Below, in pieces: positions 1 through 8,700 of a stretch of DNA of 64,000 nt. Each line of letters starts with the position of its first letter. Within the stretch, counting starts at the first letter, position 1. The DNA comes from Pygmaiobacter massiliensis. GTDB lineage: Bacteria > Bacillota > Clostridia > Oscillospirales > Ruminococcaceae. The stretch spans positions 1,753,166 through 1,817,165 of the forward strand of contig NZ_OAML01000003.1 in the NCBI RefSeq assembly GCF_900199435.1, given 5' to 3'. The notes under the pieces are model-generated. The model saw nothing but the letters and a program-made list of their open reading frames with translations, was not told where the DNA came from and searched no databases. A program made the position numbers and the translations under genes.

Positions 1-947
1 GCAAGCGGCAAGGCAACGGCAACACAGGTGCCCTCGCCATACTCACTTTCTACCGTTACGCTGCCACCCATTAAAGTTGCGAGCAGGTGAACAAAGGTTA
101 GCCCAAGCCCCAAACCGGGTGGTACATCATCGGCATACACCCCGGCAGAAAAATAAGATTCGAAGATATGAGGCAATACTTCGGGCCGAATACCAGCGCC
201 GGTGTCTTTTACCCGCAGCAAAACCCTGCCAGAAAGCTGAATCAGCGAAAGAGTGACGGTGTTTCCATCGCGGGTATAGCGCAGTGAATTCGAAATCAGG
301 TTTTCAATCATTACTGCCAGCAATTCCGGCTCGCAGGCTACGATGATAGGATGTTTCGGCACTTGGAAAATCAGCTGAGGCACGTCCGGATTTGCCAGAC
401 TGTTGAAGGCCTGACATAGGTCGGCGAGAAGTGCACCGAAATCTACCGGTACCTCCTGAAAGCCACCCCGGCCCAGCTGTGCAAAATGGGAAAGTAACGA
501 AATGCTTCGCAGGTTTTGGTAGCAGGCACGGTTTACCCGGCGAAGCTGGGTATCGCCGTCGCCCGCCTGCAGGTGTTGAGAAAGCAGCGGCAGCGAAGCG
601 AGAATCTCGGAAAGCGGTTCACGCGCTATCTCGCACAGGCGCTCGGGATAATCTTGCTGACAAGAAGACGAGAAGGTCACCAGATAGCCGCCCCCCAGCG
701 GCGTGGCCGAAAGAAGACGATAAGTAAGCGGGACATCATCTAAAAGCAGGTTGGTACTTTGACGCCGCACCATAGCGCTTTTCATCACATTATTGCTGTT
801 GATGCGTCGAGCAAGTTCTCCATTGACGCAAAGTTGGGGGAGTTCCATCTGTGCAGATTCATTGGCATAGACAAGAGATAGAGTCATGTCCAAAAAACAA
901 GCTGGAGAAGTTAAATCGTCCAAAATTTTTTGTTCTTCTAATGTCAT
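1..947 (-). CDS. Sensor histidine kinase-like protein, 3' end cut by window edge
   Basis: The frame opens at ATG 945-947 behind a GGTGG-type site and stays open through base 1, so at least 315 codons are present and the C-terminus is outside. Residues 1-60 look PAS-like. The C-terminal part is a clear GHKL ATPase domain: N box ENLISNSLRYT, G1 box DTGAGI, F box IFESYF, G2 box GLGLGL. In the dimerisation helix the segment REPLSEI lines up with the H-E-L-R-T-P-L H-box, but the phosphoacceptor histidine is absent; Glu or Ala occupies that region. It is therefore a degenerate kinase, a non-HisKA family, or a serine/phosphatase-type GHKL protein. No response regulator is seen in the window beside it. 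The gene diverges from gap. Confidence 0.75.
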   Translation of the reverse strand, partial: MTLEEQKILDDLTSPACFLDMTLSLVYANESAQMELPQLCVNGELARRINSNNVMKSAMVRRQSTNLLLDDVPLTYRLLSATPLGGGYLVTFSSSCQQDYPERLCEIAREPLSEILASLPLLSQHLQAGDGDTQLRRVNRACYQNLRSISLLSHFAQLGRGGFQEVPVDFGALLADLCQAFNSLANPDVPQLIFQVPKHPIIVACEPELLAVMIENLISNSLRYTRDGNTVTLSLIQLSGRVLLRVKDTGAGIRPEVLPHIFESYFSAGVYADDVPPGLGLGLTFVHLLATLMGGSVTVESEYGEGTCVAVALPL

Positions 948-1185
948 AATAGCCACCACCTTTCGAAGACTAATGTCTGCAAAAAAAGTGCGTGAAAAGA
1001 TAGGGGAGAGAAAACTAAGAGATAGGGAAAGGATATATTGTTGGAAGTTGCTTATATTATACCTGCCGGATTTTGTCGATGTAAAGTCGAAAAGAGTCGG
1101 AGAAATAGAAAAAAATAAAATTTTGTTGAAAATAAAGACAAGAGCACATAAATTTAGCTAATTTGTTAATTAATTGTCAACGCTC

Positions 1186-1214
1186 TTGTAGTTTTTGAAT
1201 TTTTGGTATAAAAT
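1186..1214 (+). promoter_or_regulatory. Probable gap promoter
   Basis: TTGTAG at 1186-1191 and TAAAAT at 1209-1214 are 17 bp apart, about 50 bp upstream of the gap start in an AT-rich gap (948-1265) that otherwise holds no gene. A TTGTCA at 1174-1179 is an alternative but is badly spaced. Confidence 0.4.
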
Positions 1215-1265
1215 ATAGCAAGACTCTTTTATATTATCTTCATAGATCAAGGGAGGACAATTATT

Positions 1266-2282
1266 ATGGCAGTTAAAGTTGCAATCAATGGTTTTGGTCG
1301 TATTGGCCGTCTCGCTTTTCGCCAGATGTTTGGCGCAGAGGGGTACGAGGTCGTGGCCATCAACGATCTGACCGATCCGAAAATGCTGGCACACCTGCTG
1401 AAATACGACACTGCGCAGGGCCGCTATGAGAAAGGCGACACCGTGAAAGCGCTGGACGGCGCCATCGAAGTAGATGGCAAAGTGATTAAGATCTATGCGA
1501 AACCCAACCCGGCAGAGCTGCCTTGGGGCGAGCTGGGTGTAGATGTCGTGCTGGAGTGCACTGGTTTCTTTACCGCAAAAGATAAAGCACAGGCACATAT
1601 TGACGCAGGCGCAAAGAAAGTTGTTATCTCTGCACCGGCTGGCAATGATTTGCCCACCATCGTTTATAATGTAAACGAGAAAACCCTGAAACCCAGCGAT
1701 ACCGTTATCTCTGCTGCATCCTGCACTACCAACTGCCTCGCTCCGATGGCAAAAGCATTGAACGATTATGCTCCCATCCAGAGCGGCATTATGTCCACCA
1801 TCCATGCTTACACCGGCGATCAGATGATCCTCGACGGCCCGCACCGCAAAGGTGACCTGCGCCGTGCACGTGCAGGCGCTGCGAACATCGTGCCCAACAG
1901 CACTGGTGCTGCTAAGGCAATCGGCCTGGTTATTCCGGAGCTGAACGGCAAGCTCATCGGCTCTGCACAGCGTGTTCCCGTCCCCACCGGCTCTACCACC
2001 ATTCTGGTTGCAGTCGTAAAAGGCGAGAACATCACCAAAGACGGCATCAATGCTGCAATGAAAGCTGCAAGCACCGAATCCTTTGGCTATACCGAGGATG
2101 AGATTGTTTCTTCTGACGTTATCGGCATCCGTTACGGCAGCTTGTTTGATGCAACCCAGACCATGGTCAATGACCTTGGCAACGGTCTGTATCAGGTTCA
2201 GGTTGTTTCTTGGTACGACAACGAGAACTCTTACACCAGCCAGATGGTTCGCACCATCAAATATTTCGCAGAGCTGGTTTAA
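1266..2282 (+). CDS. gap: Glyceraldehyde-3-phosphate dehydrogenase (type I)
   Basis: This is a cytoplasmic glycolytic enzyme that oxidises and phosphorylates glyceraldehyde 3-phosphate to 1,3-bisphosphoglycerate with NAD. The 338-residue protein starts with the Rossmann motif INGFGRIGR. It carries INDL at the end of strand 2, whose Asp favours NAD over NADP. The catalytic motif SCTTNC places the nucleophile at Cys153. Length is typical. A strong AGGGAGG site precedes the ATG. The gene is monocistronic, bounded by its own promoter and a strong terminator, as expected for a highly expressed housekeeping gene. Identification is secure. Confidence 0.97.
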   Translation: MAVKVAINGFGRIGRLAFRQMFGAEGYEVVAINDLTDPKMLAHLLKYDTAQGRYEKGDTVKALDGAIEVDGKVIKIYAKPNPAELPWGELGVDVVLECTGFFTAKDKAQAHIDAGAKKVVISAPAGNDLPTIVYNVNEKTLKPSDTVISAASCTTNCLAPMAKALNDYAPIQSGIMSTIHAYTGDQMILDGPHRKGDLRRARAGAANIVPNSTGAAKAIGLVIPELNGKLIGSAQRVPVPTGSTTILVAVVKGENITKDGINAAMKAASTESFGYTEDEIVSSDVIGIRYGSLFDATQTMVNDLGNGLYQVQVVSWYDNENSYTSQMVRTIKYFAELV

Positions 2283-2304
2283 TTTAACCGCTTAAACGAA
2301 AAAG

Positions 2305-2342
2305 AAGCGCCCCCGTCTATCAAAAGACGGGGGCGCTTTTGT
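2305..2342 (+). terminator. Rho-independent terminator of gap
   Basis: A perfect stem of about 13 bp, 2306-2318 with 2325-2337 (AGCGCCCCCGTCT arm), has a 6-nt loop and is followed by TTTT. It begins 23 bp after the gap stop codon. Confidence 0.93.
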
Positions 2343-2370
2343 TTGAAAAAGTAACAGAAAAATACAAAAT

Positions 2371-2399
2371 TTGACAAAATTATCTAGTTGGACTAACAT
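2371..2399 (+). promoter_or_regulatory. Strong promoter for the FUSC-like gene
   Basis: A consensus TTGACA (2371-2376) is followed after 17 bp by TAACAT (2394-2399). A start site near 2406 would leave no leader for an ATG at 2409, which supports the ATG at 2448 as the real start of the next gene. Confidence 0.75.
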
Positions 2400-2447
2400 A
2401 GAACACATGTGAAAATGGAAAGTGAAGTCTTTGGAGGCATTATTCAA

Positions 2448-3005
2448 ATGGAAAAGCGGCACAAGGAACCTTTCATACACTTCCCTAAAATAGGGGGGCG
2501 CATGGTAAAAACGATTATCTCTGCGACACTGGTTGCAGTTATTTATCAGTTGATTGGCCGAAACGCTTGTTTTGCGTGCATTGGCGCAGTGTATGGAATG
2601 GGCAATGTGTTTAGAGGTGGCCTGCAAAGCGGCGGTAACCGTTTTATTGGAACACTCATCGGAGGTATCTTTGCGATTCCGTTTTACTGGTTGATCCATT
2701 TTGCGCCTTGGCCCGTGCCCGATTGGGTCTATTTGTGTGTCGGCCTGTTTTTGGTGCTATATGTCAGCGCTATGTTCGGCGCCCACGGTGCAATACAGCC
2801 CGGAACTGTGGTGTTCTTTGTAGTAATTTATACTGTTGCCCAATCCCGATTTGTGGCGTACACTCTGGCCCGTATTCTGGATACCGGTGTCGGCGTACTG
2901 GTCTCTTTATTGATTAGTAAGCTGTTTCCATCCCCAAAAGAACAAGATCTATTAGATGATAAAGCAGAGGAAGCTGTGGCTGAAGCGGAAGCCATTGCTT
3001 CCTAA
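2448..3005 (+). CDS. FUSC/aromatic-acid-exporter family membrane protein
   Basis: The protein has 185 residues. The start at 2448 is chosen because GGAGG (2433-2437) lies 10 bp upstream and the promoter leaves no room for the ATG at 2409. It has about five hydrophobic segments: residues ~19-35, 40-52, 59-78, 87-105 and 110-130. They include the conserved-looking RILDTGVGVLVSLL helix of the ArAE_1/FUSC family, followed by an acidic cytoplasmic tail rich in Glu and Ala. Full FUSC proteins of this group also have a C-terminal cytoplasmic domain, so this is a short, membrane-only member. Substrate is unknown; related proteins export aromatic acids or act in envelope stress. It has its own promoter. 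Confidence 0.7.
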   Translation: MEKRHKEPFIHFPKIGGRMVKTIISATLVAVIYQLIGRNACFACIGAVYGMGNVFRGGLQSGGNRFIGTLIGGIFAIPFYWLIHFAPWPVPDWVYLCVGLFLVLYVSAMFGAHGAIQPGTVVFFVVIYTVAQSRFVAYTLARILDTGVGVLVSLLISKLFPSPKEQDLLDDKAEEAVAEAEAIAS

Positions 3006-3073
3006 TAGCAGAATTAAAGAAAAATATATTTAAAAACATATTTATACAAGATTTATTCAAAAAAAATGATATT

Positions 3074-3160
3074 GTCTTTCTTCCCGTTAAGTTCGCTTAA
3101 ACTTTTGCCGATATTAAAGTAAAGTGTAAGCGAATTTTGTCGAAGAAAGACCATTTTTTT
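3074..3160. terminator. Long nested hairpin, bidirectional terminator between convergent genes
   Basis: The outer stem 3074-3083 pairs perfectly with 3142-3151 (GTCTTTCTTC arm). The inner 14-nt arms 3092-3105 and 3121-3134 pair with one mismatch. On the plus strand T7 follows (3154-3160); on the minus strand a T6 run follows. It sits between the ends of the FUSC gene (3005) and the sortase (3189) and can serve both. At about 78 nt the structure is longer than an ordinary terminator. Confidence 0.7.
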
Positions 3161-3188
3161 TAACCGAAAGAGTCGGCTGAGTGGCTCA

Positions 3189-3932
3189 CTAAAAGCTAGA
3201 AGTGGCCTCCGCACGGTGTCCGGCGGCGAGTTCAGCTTTGGTTAACGGGATGGCTCCAGACATTAATTGTACGCTTTTCAAACGAAAACGCACACATAAC
3301 CTGTCTTCCGATGTGGAAAGAGGATGGCAGGTGGTCAGCGTCACACTGCTTTCTTCTCCGCAGTAAATCATATCCCAGTTATCTTCGGTCACCACTTTGG
3401 CCTCTGCAAATTCATAGGTGAAGCAGTATCCGTCATACTCCAAAAAAAGCTCACTGCCGGTTTTTAGCTTATCAAGGCGATAAAACTCTGCACCATATAT
3501 ACCGCGATGCCCGGCAATGCAAACATTGGGGTTGCCATAACTAGGCAGCGGGCTTTGCTCATATAATCCCGGGCCTTCTTTCAACGCTTCCTGTGAGGTT
3601 CCATCCATTACGCTGCCCTCGTAGGCGAGTTCCGGAACGCGCAAGCGCATGCTGCCAGAGCGATAATCGAATCGGTCAATAGGAATAGTCAGCTCATCCG
3701 TGGGGTACCAGAGCTCAAAATACGTATCTTGATTAGATACGGCAGAATCCTCTAAAGGGGTACCATTTTGCACTGTTGCGGCTGCTGTATTGTAACGCAA
3801 CGCCTGCTTCCACTTCGGTATCCAGTTTGCATAAATATAATAAAAAGTAAGCGCAATACCCAAAATGCAAAAGATGGCCGTGAGCAGTTGACGGCGAGTT
3901 TTTTGCGGCCAAGAGAATTTGAAATGTGGCAT
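3189..3932 (-). CDS. Sortase, class D/E-like transpeptidase
   Basis: The enzyme cleaves LPxT-type sorting signals and joins the protein to the peptidoglycan cross-bridge outside the cell. The 247-residue protein has a basic N-terminus and one membrane anchor (residues ~15-35), then an extracellular sortase fold. The catalytic triad is visible: His142 in AGHRG, Cys202 in TLTTC, and Arg211 in EDRLCVR. The TLTTCHP context and N-terminal anchor fit class D/E rather than housekeeping class A. It starts behind an AGGAAAGG site. Its likely substrate is the LPKTS-bearing adhesin at 5724, with a SARP-like regulator between them on the opposite strand. No other sorting signal was seen in the window. 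Confidence 0.9.
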   Translation of the reverse strand: MPHFKFSWPQKTRRQLLTAIFCILGIALTFYYIYANWIPKWKQALRYNTAAATVQNGTPLEDSAVSNQDTYFELWYPTDELTIPIDRFDYRSGSMRLRVPELAYEGSVMDGTSQEALKEGPGLYEQSPLPSYGNPNVCIAGHRGIYGAEFYRLDKLKTGSELFLEYDGYCFTYEFAEAKVVTEDNWDMIYCGEESSVTLTTCHPLSTSEDRLCVRFRLKSVQLMSGAIPLTKAELAAGHRAEATSSF

Positions 3933-4178
3933 AACATCCGAATTCCTTTCCTAAAATTCTTCTTTTATTGTACTGATGCAGTTTGTTGTATTTTAAGATA
4001 TTTGTGCATGTTGATATATTTTGCTGTGTTATTTTGGCAAAAAAGTGTTGCAATCTATCGTTGAACTGCGTACACTGTTTTTAGTGGAAAAATATTCCAT
4101 GTTTTAACAAATGTTTTATATTACTGTAAATAGTCACGGCACAACTGCGCTTTTTAAAAATTGTCTCAGGAGGTCGCA

Positions 4179-5390
4179 ATGAGATATACCGGCACCCCAT
4201 ATAAAGAACAAGTGAATATTTGTATGCTGGGCGGATTTTCCGTTGAGATTAGTGGACGGGTTATCGTTTCCACTGATGCTGGCGGACAGGTTTGGAATCT
4301 CATGGAGTACCTTGTCTGCAATCGATATAAAGCGCTGACACAAGAGCAGCTTATCGAAATTTTGTGGAATGACGAAACGGAAGATCCGGCCGGTGCGCTC
4401 AAAAATCTGGTCTATCGTCTGCGCAAAAGCTTTTTAGATGCAGGGGTTCCTTTTGCCAAACAGCTGGTGCTTTCTTCTGGTGGTGTCTACCGCTGGAACA
4501 ACGACATCCCCTGTGTGGTGGATGTTGAAGAATATGAAAAAGCTTGCATTGCTGCACAAAGAGAAACCGATCTCGCGTTGCGGATGCAATATGCACGCAA
4601 GGCGGTTGACTTGTATACAGGTGACTTTTTGCCTGGGGCTTATCATCGCTCCTGGGTAACGCCCATCAACAGCTATTACCATACGCTTTACTTTAAGCAG
4701 GTGTATGCGCTGCTGGCAGAATATGAGAGCGCAGAAAACTGGAACGAACTGCTTACGGTTGCCACCCGTGCCGCAGAGATAGACCGGTTTGAAGAAGAGG
4801 CGCATCGCTGTATTCTGCTTGCGCTTTGCCGGCTTGGACGTCAATCACAGGCAGCGTCCCACTATAATAAAATCAGCGATTTGTTTTATCGCGAGCTAAG
4901 CAGCGACCTTTCGCCCAAACTGCGCGAGATGTTTCAAGAAATTGCGAAAAGCGATCGCAATGGCTATGCAGACCTTATGCTGCTGAAAGAAGATTTGCGC
5001 GAAGAAAAGGCACAAGGCGCTTACTATTGCGAATATGAGGTATTTAAAAGTATGTACCAAGCCCGGGTACGCAGTGCGGTTCGCGAAGGGACAAGCCTGA
5101 TGCTTGGCCTAATGGGAATTACCAGTGCTACCGACCAGCGCTTGGACAATACCACCCGCACCTATGCGATGCATGTGCTTCAGCGTGCGGTGAAAGAAAG
5201 CCTCCGCATCGGAGACATCTATTCTCGATGTACCGCCACGCAGTATATTATTTTGCTGCCGCAGGTGAATTTTGAAAATGGAGAAAAGATACTGACCCGA
5301 ATCACCAAACGATTTAAGCGAATTTACCATTCTAAAAAAGTGAAACTGATTTGTAGCTTGCAGCCGATGGATCGACTGGGCAACAACTAA
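4179..5390 (+). CDS. SARP/BTAD-family transcriptional regulator with GGDEF-like C-terminus
   Basis: The protein has 403 residues from ATG 4179, preceded by AGGAGG (4168-4173) at 5 bp; a TTG at 4161 is less likely. Residues ~5-100 form an OmpR-like winged helix typical of SARPs (GGFSVEISG, then LVYRLRKSF). Residues ~105-250 are a bacterial transcriptional activator (BTAD, TPR-like) domain with EIDRFEEEAHR. Residues ~265-395 resemble a nucleotide-cyclase/GGDEF fold (RIGDIYSRCTATQYIILLP) but no GG(D/E)EF signature is present, so it would be sensory rather than catalytic. It stands between the sortase and the adhesin it may control; that link is inferred from position only. Confidence 0.78.
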   Translation: MRYTGTPYKEQVNICMLGGFSVEISGRVIVSTDAGGQVWNLMEYLVCNRYKALTQEQLIEILWNDETEDPAGALKNLVYRLRKSFLDAGVPFAKQLVLSSGGVYRWNNDIPCVVDVEEYEKACIAAQRETDLALRMQYARKAVDLYTGDFLPGAYHRSWVTPINSYYHTLYFKQVYALLAEYESAENWNELLTVATRAAEIDRFEEEAHRCILLALCRLGRQSQAASHYNKISDLFYRELSSDLSPKLREMFQEIAKSDRNGYADLMLLKEDLREEKAQGAYYCEYEVFKSMYQARVRSAVREGTSLMLGLMGITSATDQRLDNTTRTYAMHVLQRAVKESLRIGDIYSRCTATQYIILLPQVNFENGEKILTRITKRFKRIYHSKKVKLICSLQPMDRLGNN

Positions 5391-5393
5391 ATT

Positions 5394-5428
5394 AAAGAGC
5401 ATCTGCTTTTGCGCAGATGCTCTTTTTT
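5394..5428 (+). terminator. Terminator after the SARP-like regulator
   Basis: A 13-bp perfect stem, 5394-5406 with 5413-5425 (AAAGAGCATCTGC arm), has a 6-nt loop and runs into T6. It separates the regulator from the adhesin gene. Confidence 0.93.
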
Positions 5429-5535
5429 ATTTTAACTAAGCCCCAAAAGAGAAAAAATACAAACATTTTATAATATTGAGGGTACATAGAAAGAGAGGTG
5501 CCAAAAGCTGTCAGAATAGTGCTTCTATAAGACAA

Positions 5536-5701
5536 GTTTGTTACAAACGGATGCCATAATAAAGCAACGATAAAAGTAGCTTTACTGCGGTGTTTAGGCG
5601 CGGGGTGGCCTTGGCGTACCGCAATGCGGCGGCTTTTGCGCAGGTATTCGGTAATTATGCCGAAACCGTGGGGCGTTTTACACCAAGGGTGCATCCGTTT
5701 G
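5536..5701 (+). ncRNA. Structured leader of the adhesin gene, candidate regulatory RNA
   Basis: The 300-bp gap before the adhesin contains no recognised gene but has strong secondary structure. An 11-bp perfect pairing joins 5544-5554 (CAAACGGATGC) to 5691-5701, closing a ~158-nt domain. Inside it are a TAAAGC/GCTTTA hairpin near 5560-5584, a CCGC-AAT-GCGG hairpin near 5619, and a 9-bp bulged stem near 5643-5667 (TTCGGT with GCCGAA, flanked by GGT and ACC). The left arm also pairs locally: GTTTG 5536-5540 with CAAAC 5544-5548. The local hairpin and the long-range stem exclude each other. It does not match the riboswitch classes I can recognise by eye. A TATAAT at 5469-5474 may be the -10 of its promoter, without a clear -35. 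Confidence 0.4.
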
Positions 5702-5723
5702 CAGCCTACAAAACAGGAGCAAG

Positions 5724-8700
5724 ATGATGAGCAAGAAAAGGATTTTAAGCATGGTGCTGGCGGCACTGATGAGCTTTTCTCTGCTGCCAGCCAATGCTCT
5801 TGCGGCAACTACGCCGCAGAGCACCACCAAAACACTGCCGGTAACATTGTACGATTACGGCAGTACGAACAAATGGAACGCATTTAAAACCACAGACACA
5901 ACCCAGCTAAACGAAGGATTAAATGAAAACAATGACATGGTGTTTGGCGGCTCTGGCCTCTATGCGCTAAATAATTGCTATAACAAAGCAACTGGCAATT
6001 ATCTTGATCAATGCATTTATCGAGGCATTGCAAACAGAACTGTGGCGGTTAACAGCAATGTCATTTTGTCTTCTACTCTTACAGATAAGGACTTGTTTAG
6101 CACTACAGCACGGCCCTATAAAAAAGTATTCACCAATGTCAGTTTCCCGTTTTCGTTTAACAACCAAACAGGCGAATATTTTTTTGACAGCGCAAAAACA
6201 AATTTGCGGTATACAAAAAGCACCAACAAGCTAGAGGTACAAAGCGGAAGCAGTACAGGATTTTGGCCTTTTGGCACAAATAACACCTATTTTGGGCTTT
6301 CGATGAATCTCGATTTTAACATGCCGGTGAATGGCTTAGTAAACGGTGCCCCGATGGTCTACCAGTTTTCGGGTGATGATGACCTCTGGGTTTATATCGA
6401 CGAAAAGCTGACGCTGGACGTAGGCGGCATTCATTATGCAACCCATGGCGCAATTGATTTTGCCCAGCAGAAAGTATGGTACGGACAAGACACCAAGTTT
6501 CCACAAGGAACTAATGCTGCTCCCAAAATTGTCCATGCCAGTACTCCCTTTGAGCTTAACGGAGTGAAATACACTTATTACACTACGTTTGCAGAGGTCG
6601 GCCTGACAAACATGGATGCGTACACTGCACACAAAATGCGCATTTATTACCTCGAGCGCGGTGCAGGGCAGTCTAATAATATGATGCGGTTCAATTTGCC
6701 CACCTTCACGGGTAACCCCAACCTGACAAAGGTGCTTGGCCGTATGAACGAGATGTTTGTAGATGCTGCTCAAAAATACCAGTTTATGGTAAAGAGCGGA
6801 GCCAATGAAAACAGTCTGCAGCCTTATACCGGCACATATGCCCTGACACACGATGGCCGGACTACCGAGGGGGTGACGATAAAAGATGGACTCTTGGAAA
6901 TTCAGGCCGGAGATATCGTTGCCTTCGATATTAAGTCGGGGCACTATGTGCAGATGAGCGAACTTTACGAAGGTAAATATGATAAGACCGAGTATGCAGT
7001 TACGCTGGTAGGTGGCGGGGCTCCCCCCGCGGATGGCACTGCGAATGCCGGCTCCGGCAAGCAGGCACCCGCAAGAAAAGTAGATGCAGAGCGGCTGCTC
7101 TATACCTTCACCAACGGGCCGACGACTGGAAGCTTAAAGCTAAGCAAAGTACTTGCCGAGGGCAGCACAGCTACCCAGCAAGAGTTTGCGTTCAAAGTTT
7201 TGCTCACAAGCGCTTTGTATGGAATGAGCAACCAGCCCTACGTTGGCGTGGTTAAAGTGAATGGGACAGATAGCGCCGTTGGAGCGGATGGCACTTTGCA
7301 GCTGAAAGCAGGCGATCAGGCTGTCATCGAAGGATTGCCCGCCGGCACGGCGTATCGAATTGAAGAGGAGATAGCCGAGGGTTATCAGCTTGGCGATATC
7401 ACAGTAAGTGGAGATGCCACGAAAGACCTGCCGAATGCTGTGGTGACAGGCACCATTAAAGCAGATGTGCAGGAGCAAGCCGACTTTATCAATGTTCCAA
7501 CCATTTCTGTAAAAGTAGTAAAAGAGTGGAAAGACGCCAATGATGAAGCCGCTCTTGCTACACGTGGCGAAAGTATAAACTGCACAATGGGCCGTTACTG
7601 GTTAGAAGGCACCACCAAAGTGGCAGACACCACTTTTGAAAAGGAAATTATGCTGACAAAAGCGGATGAATGGCAGCAGGTTGTGCAGAACTTGCCCGAG
7701 CGCGCACCGGATGGCAAAGAATATCATTATACGATCAAACAAGAAAATCCGGTGAATGGTTATGAAATGGCCAGCGTTCAGGAATCAATTGTAGACGGCG
7801 TGAAAGTGATAACCCTGACCAACCGACGTGCAGAAGCAGGCGAGATTACGGTTGTTAAGCATTGGCTCGATGGTGAAGATACAGCGAGCCGCCCTGAAAT
7901 GCTGCCGCTGACCCTGCACCGTGGTGTGCAAAACGGCACCACGATGCAGGAGGATACCAGCTTTACGCAGCCCGCACAGCCAACCCCCACAAAGGCTGCG
8001 GACCAGTGGACCTACACCTATAAAAACCTTGATCTGTACAGCGCAGACGGAACCCTTTATCACTACTGGGTAAGTGAAGGCGCAGTGGCTGGATATGAGG
8101 CGATTCGCCCCACTGGCACGCCGGAATCTGACCTGAATCTCTACAATCGCAAACTTGCAGATATTACAGTGCAAAAGATTTGGCAAGATGACAATAACCA
8201 AGCTGGCCTTCGCCCGGCAGAGCTAAAATTGCAATTGCTGCGCGGTATCGATGCGGCAACTATGCTGCCAGTTAAAGACGGTACCGTCACCGTGAGCGGA
8301 GCTACAGGCTGGAGCCATACCTTTGCCCAGCTGCCAGCGTTTGATGCTAACGGCACTCGGTATCTCTATGCAGTAGCAGAGCCAGATAAAACCGAATTTT
8401 ACACGATGTTGCCTCAGGAGGGGCTCTCCACTACCATCACCAACGTGATTAATGCGAAACATAGCGTCACCGTGCGCTATGTAGAACAGGGCACAGACCA
8501 CAAACTGGTGGGCGATATCGCAGCGGGCACATTTTATGAAACACAAAAATACGATGTGACCCAAGCGACTGAAAAAACCATTGCGGGCTATACCCGGGTT
8601 GGGCTGGCGCAAGGCACTGCACCGGTGGCTGGCACCATGGGTGACCATGACCTGCTGATAATTGTGGAATATGCTAAGATTGGCACCATTCCCATCGAAA

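Noticed and set aside
886-1161. Small plus-strand frame of 91 codons between the kinase and gap
   Set aside because: Mostly an AT-rich intergenic frame overlapping the kinase start; no ribosome site.
3768-4064. Small plus-strand frame overlapping the sortase 5' end
   Set aside because: Antisense to the sortase and AT-rich upstream region, without start signal or motif.
5430-5723. c-di-GMP riboswitch in the adhesin leader
   Set aside because: The conserved core sequences of classes I and II were not found; the region is kept only as an unassigned structured leader.
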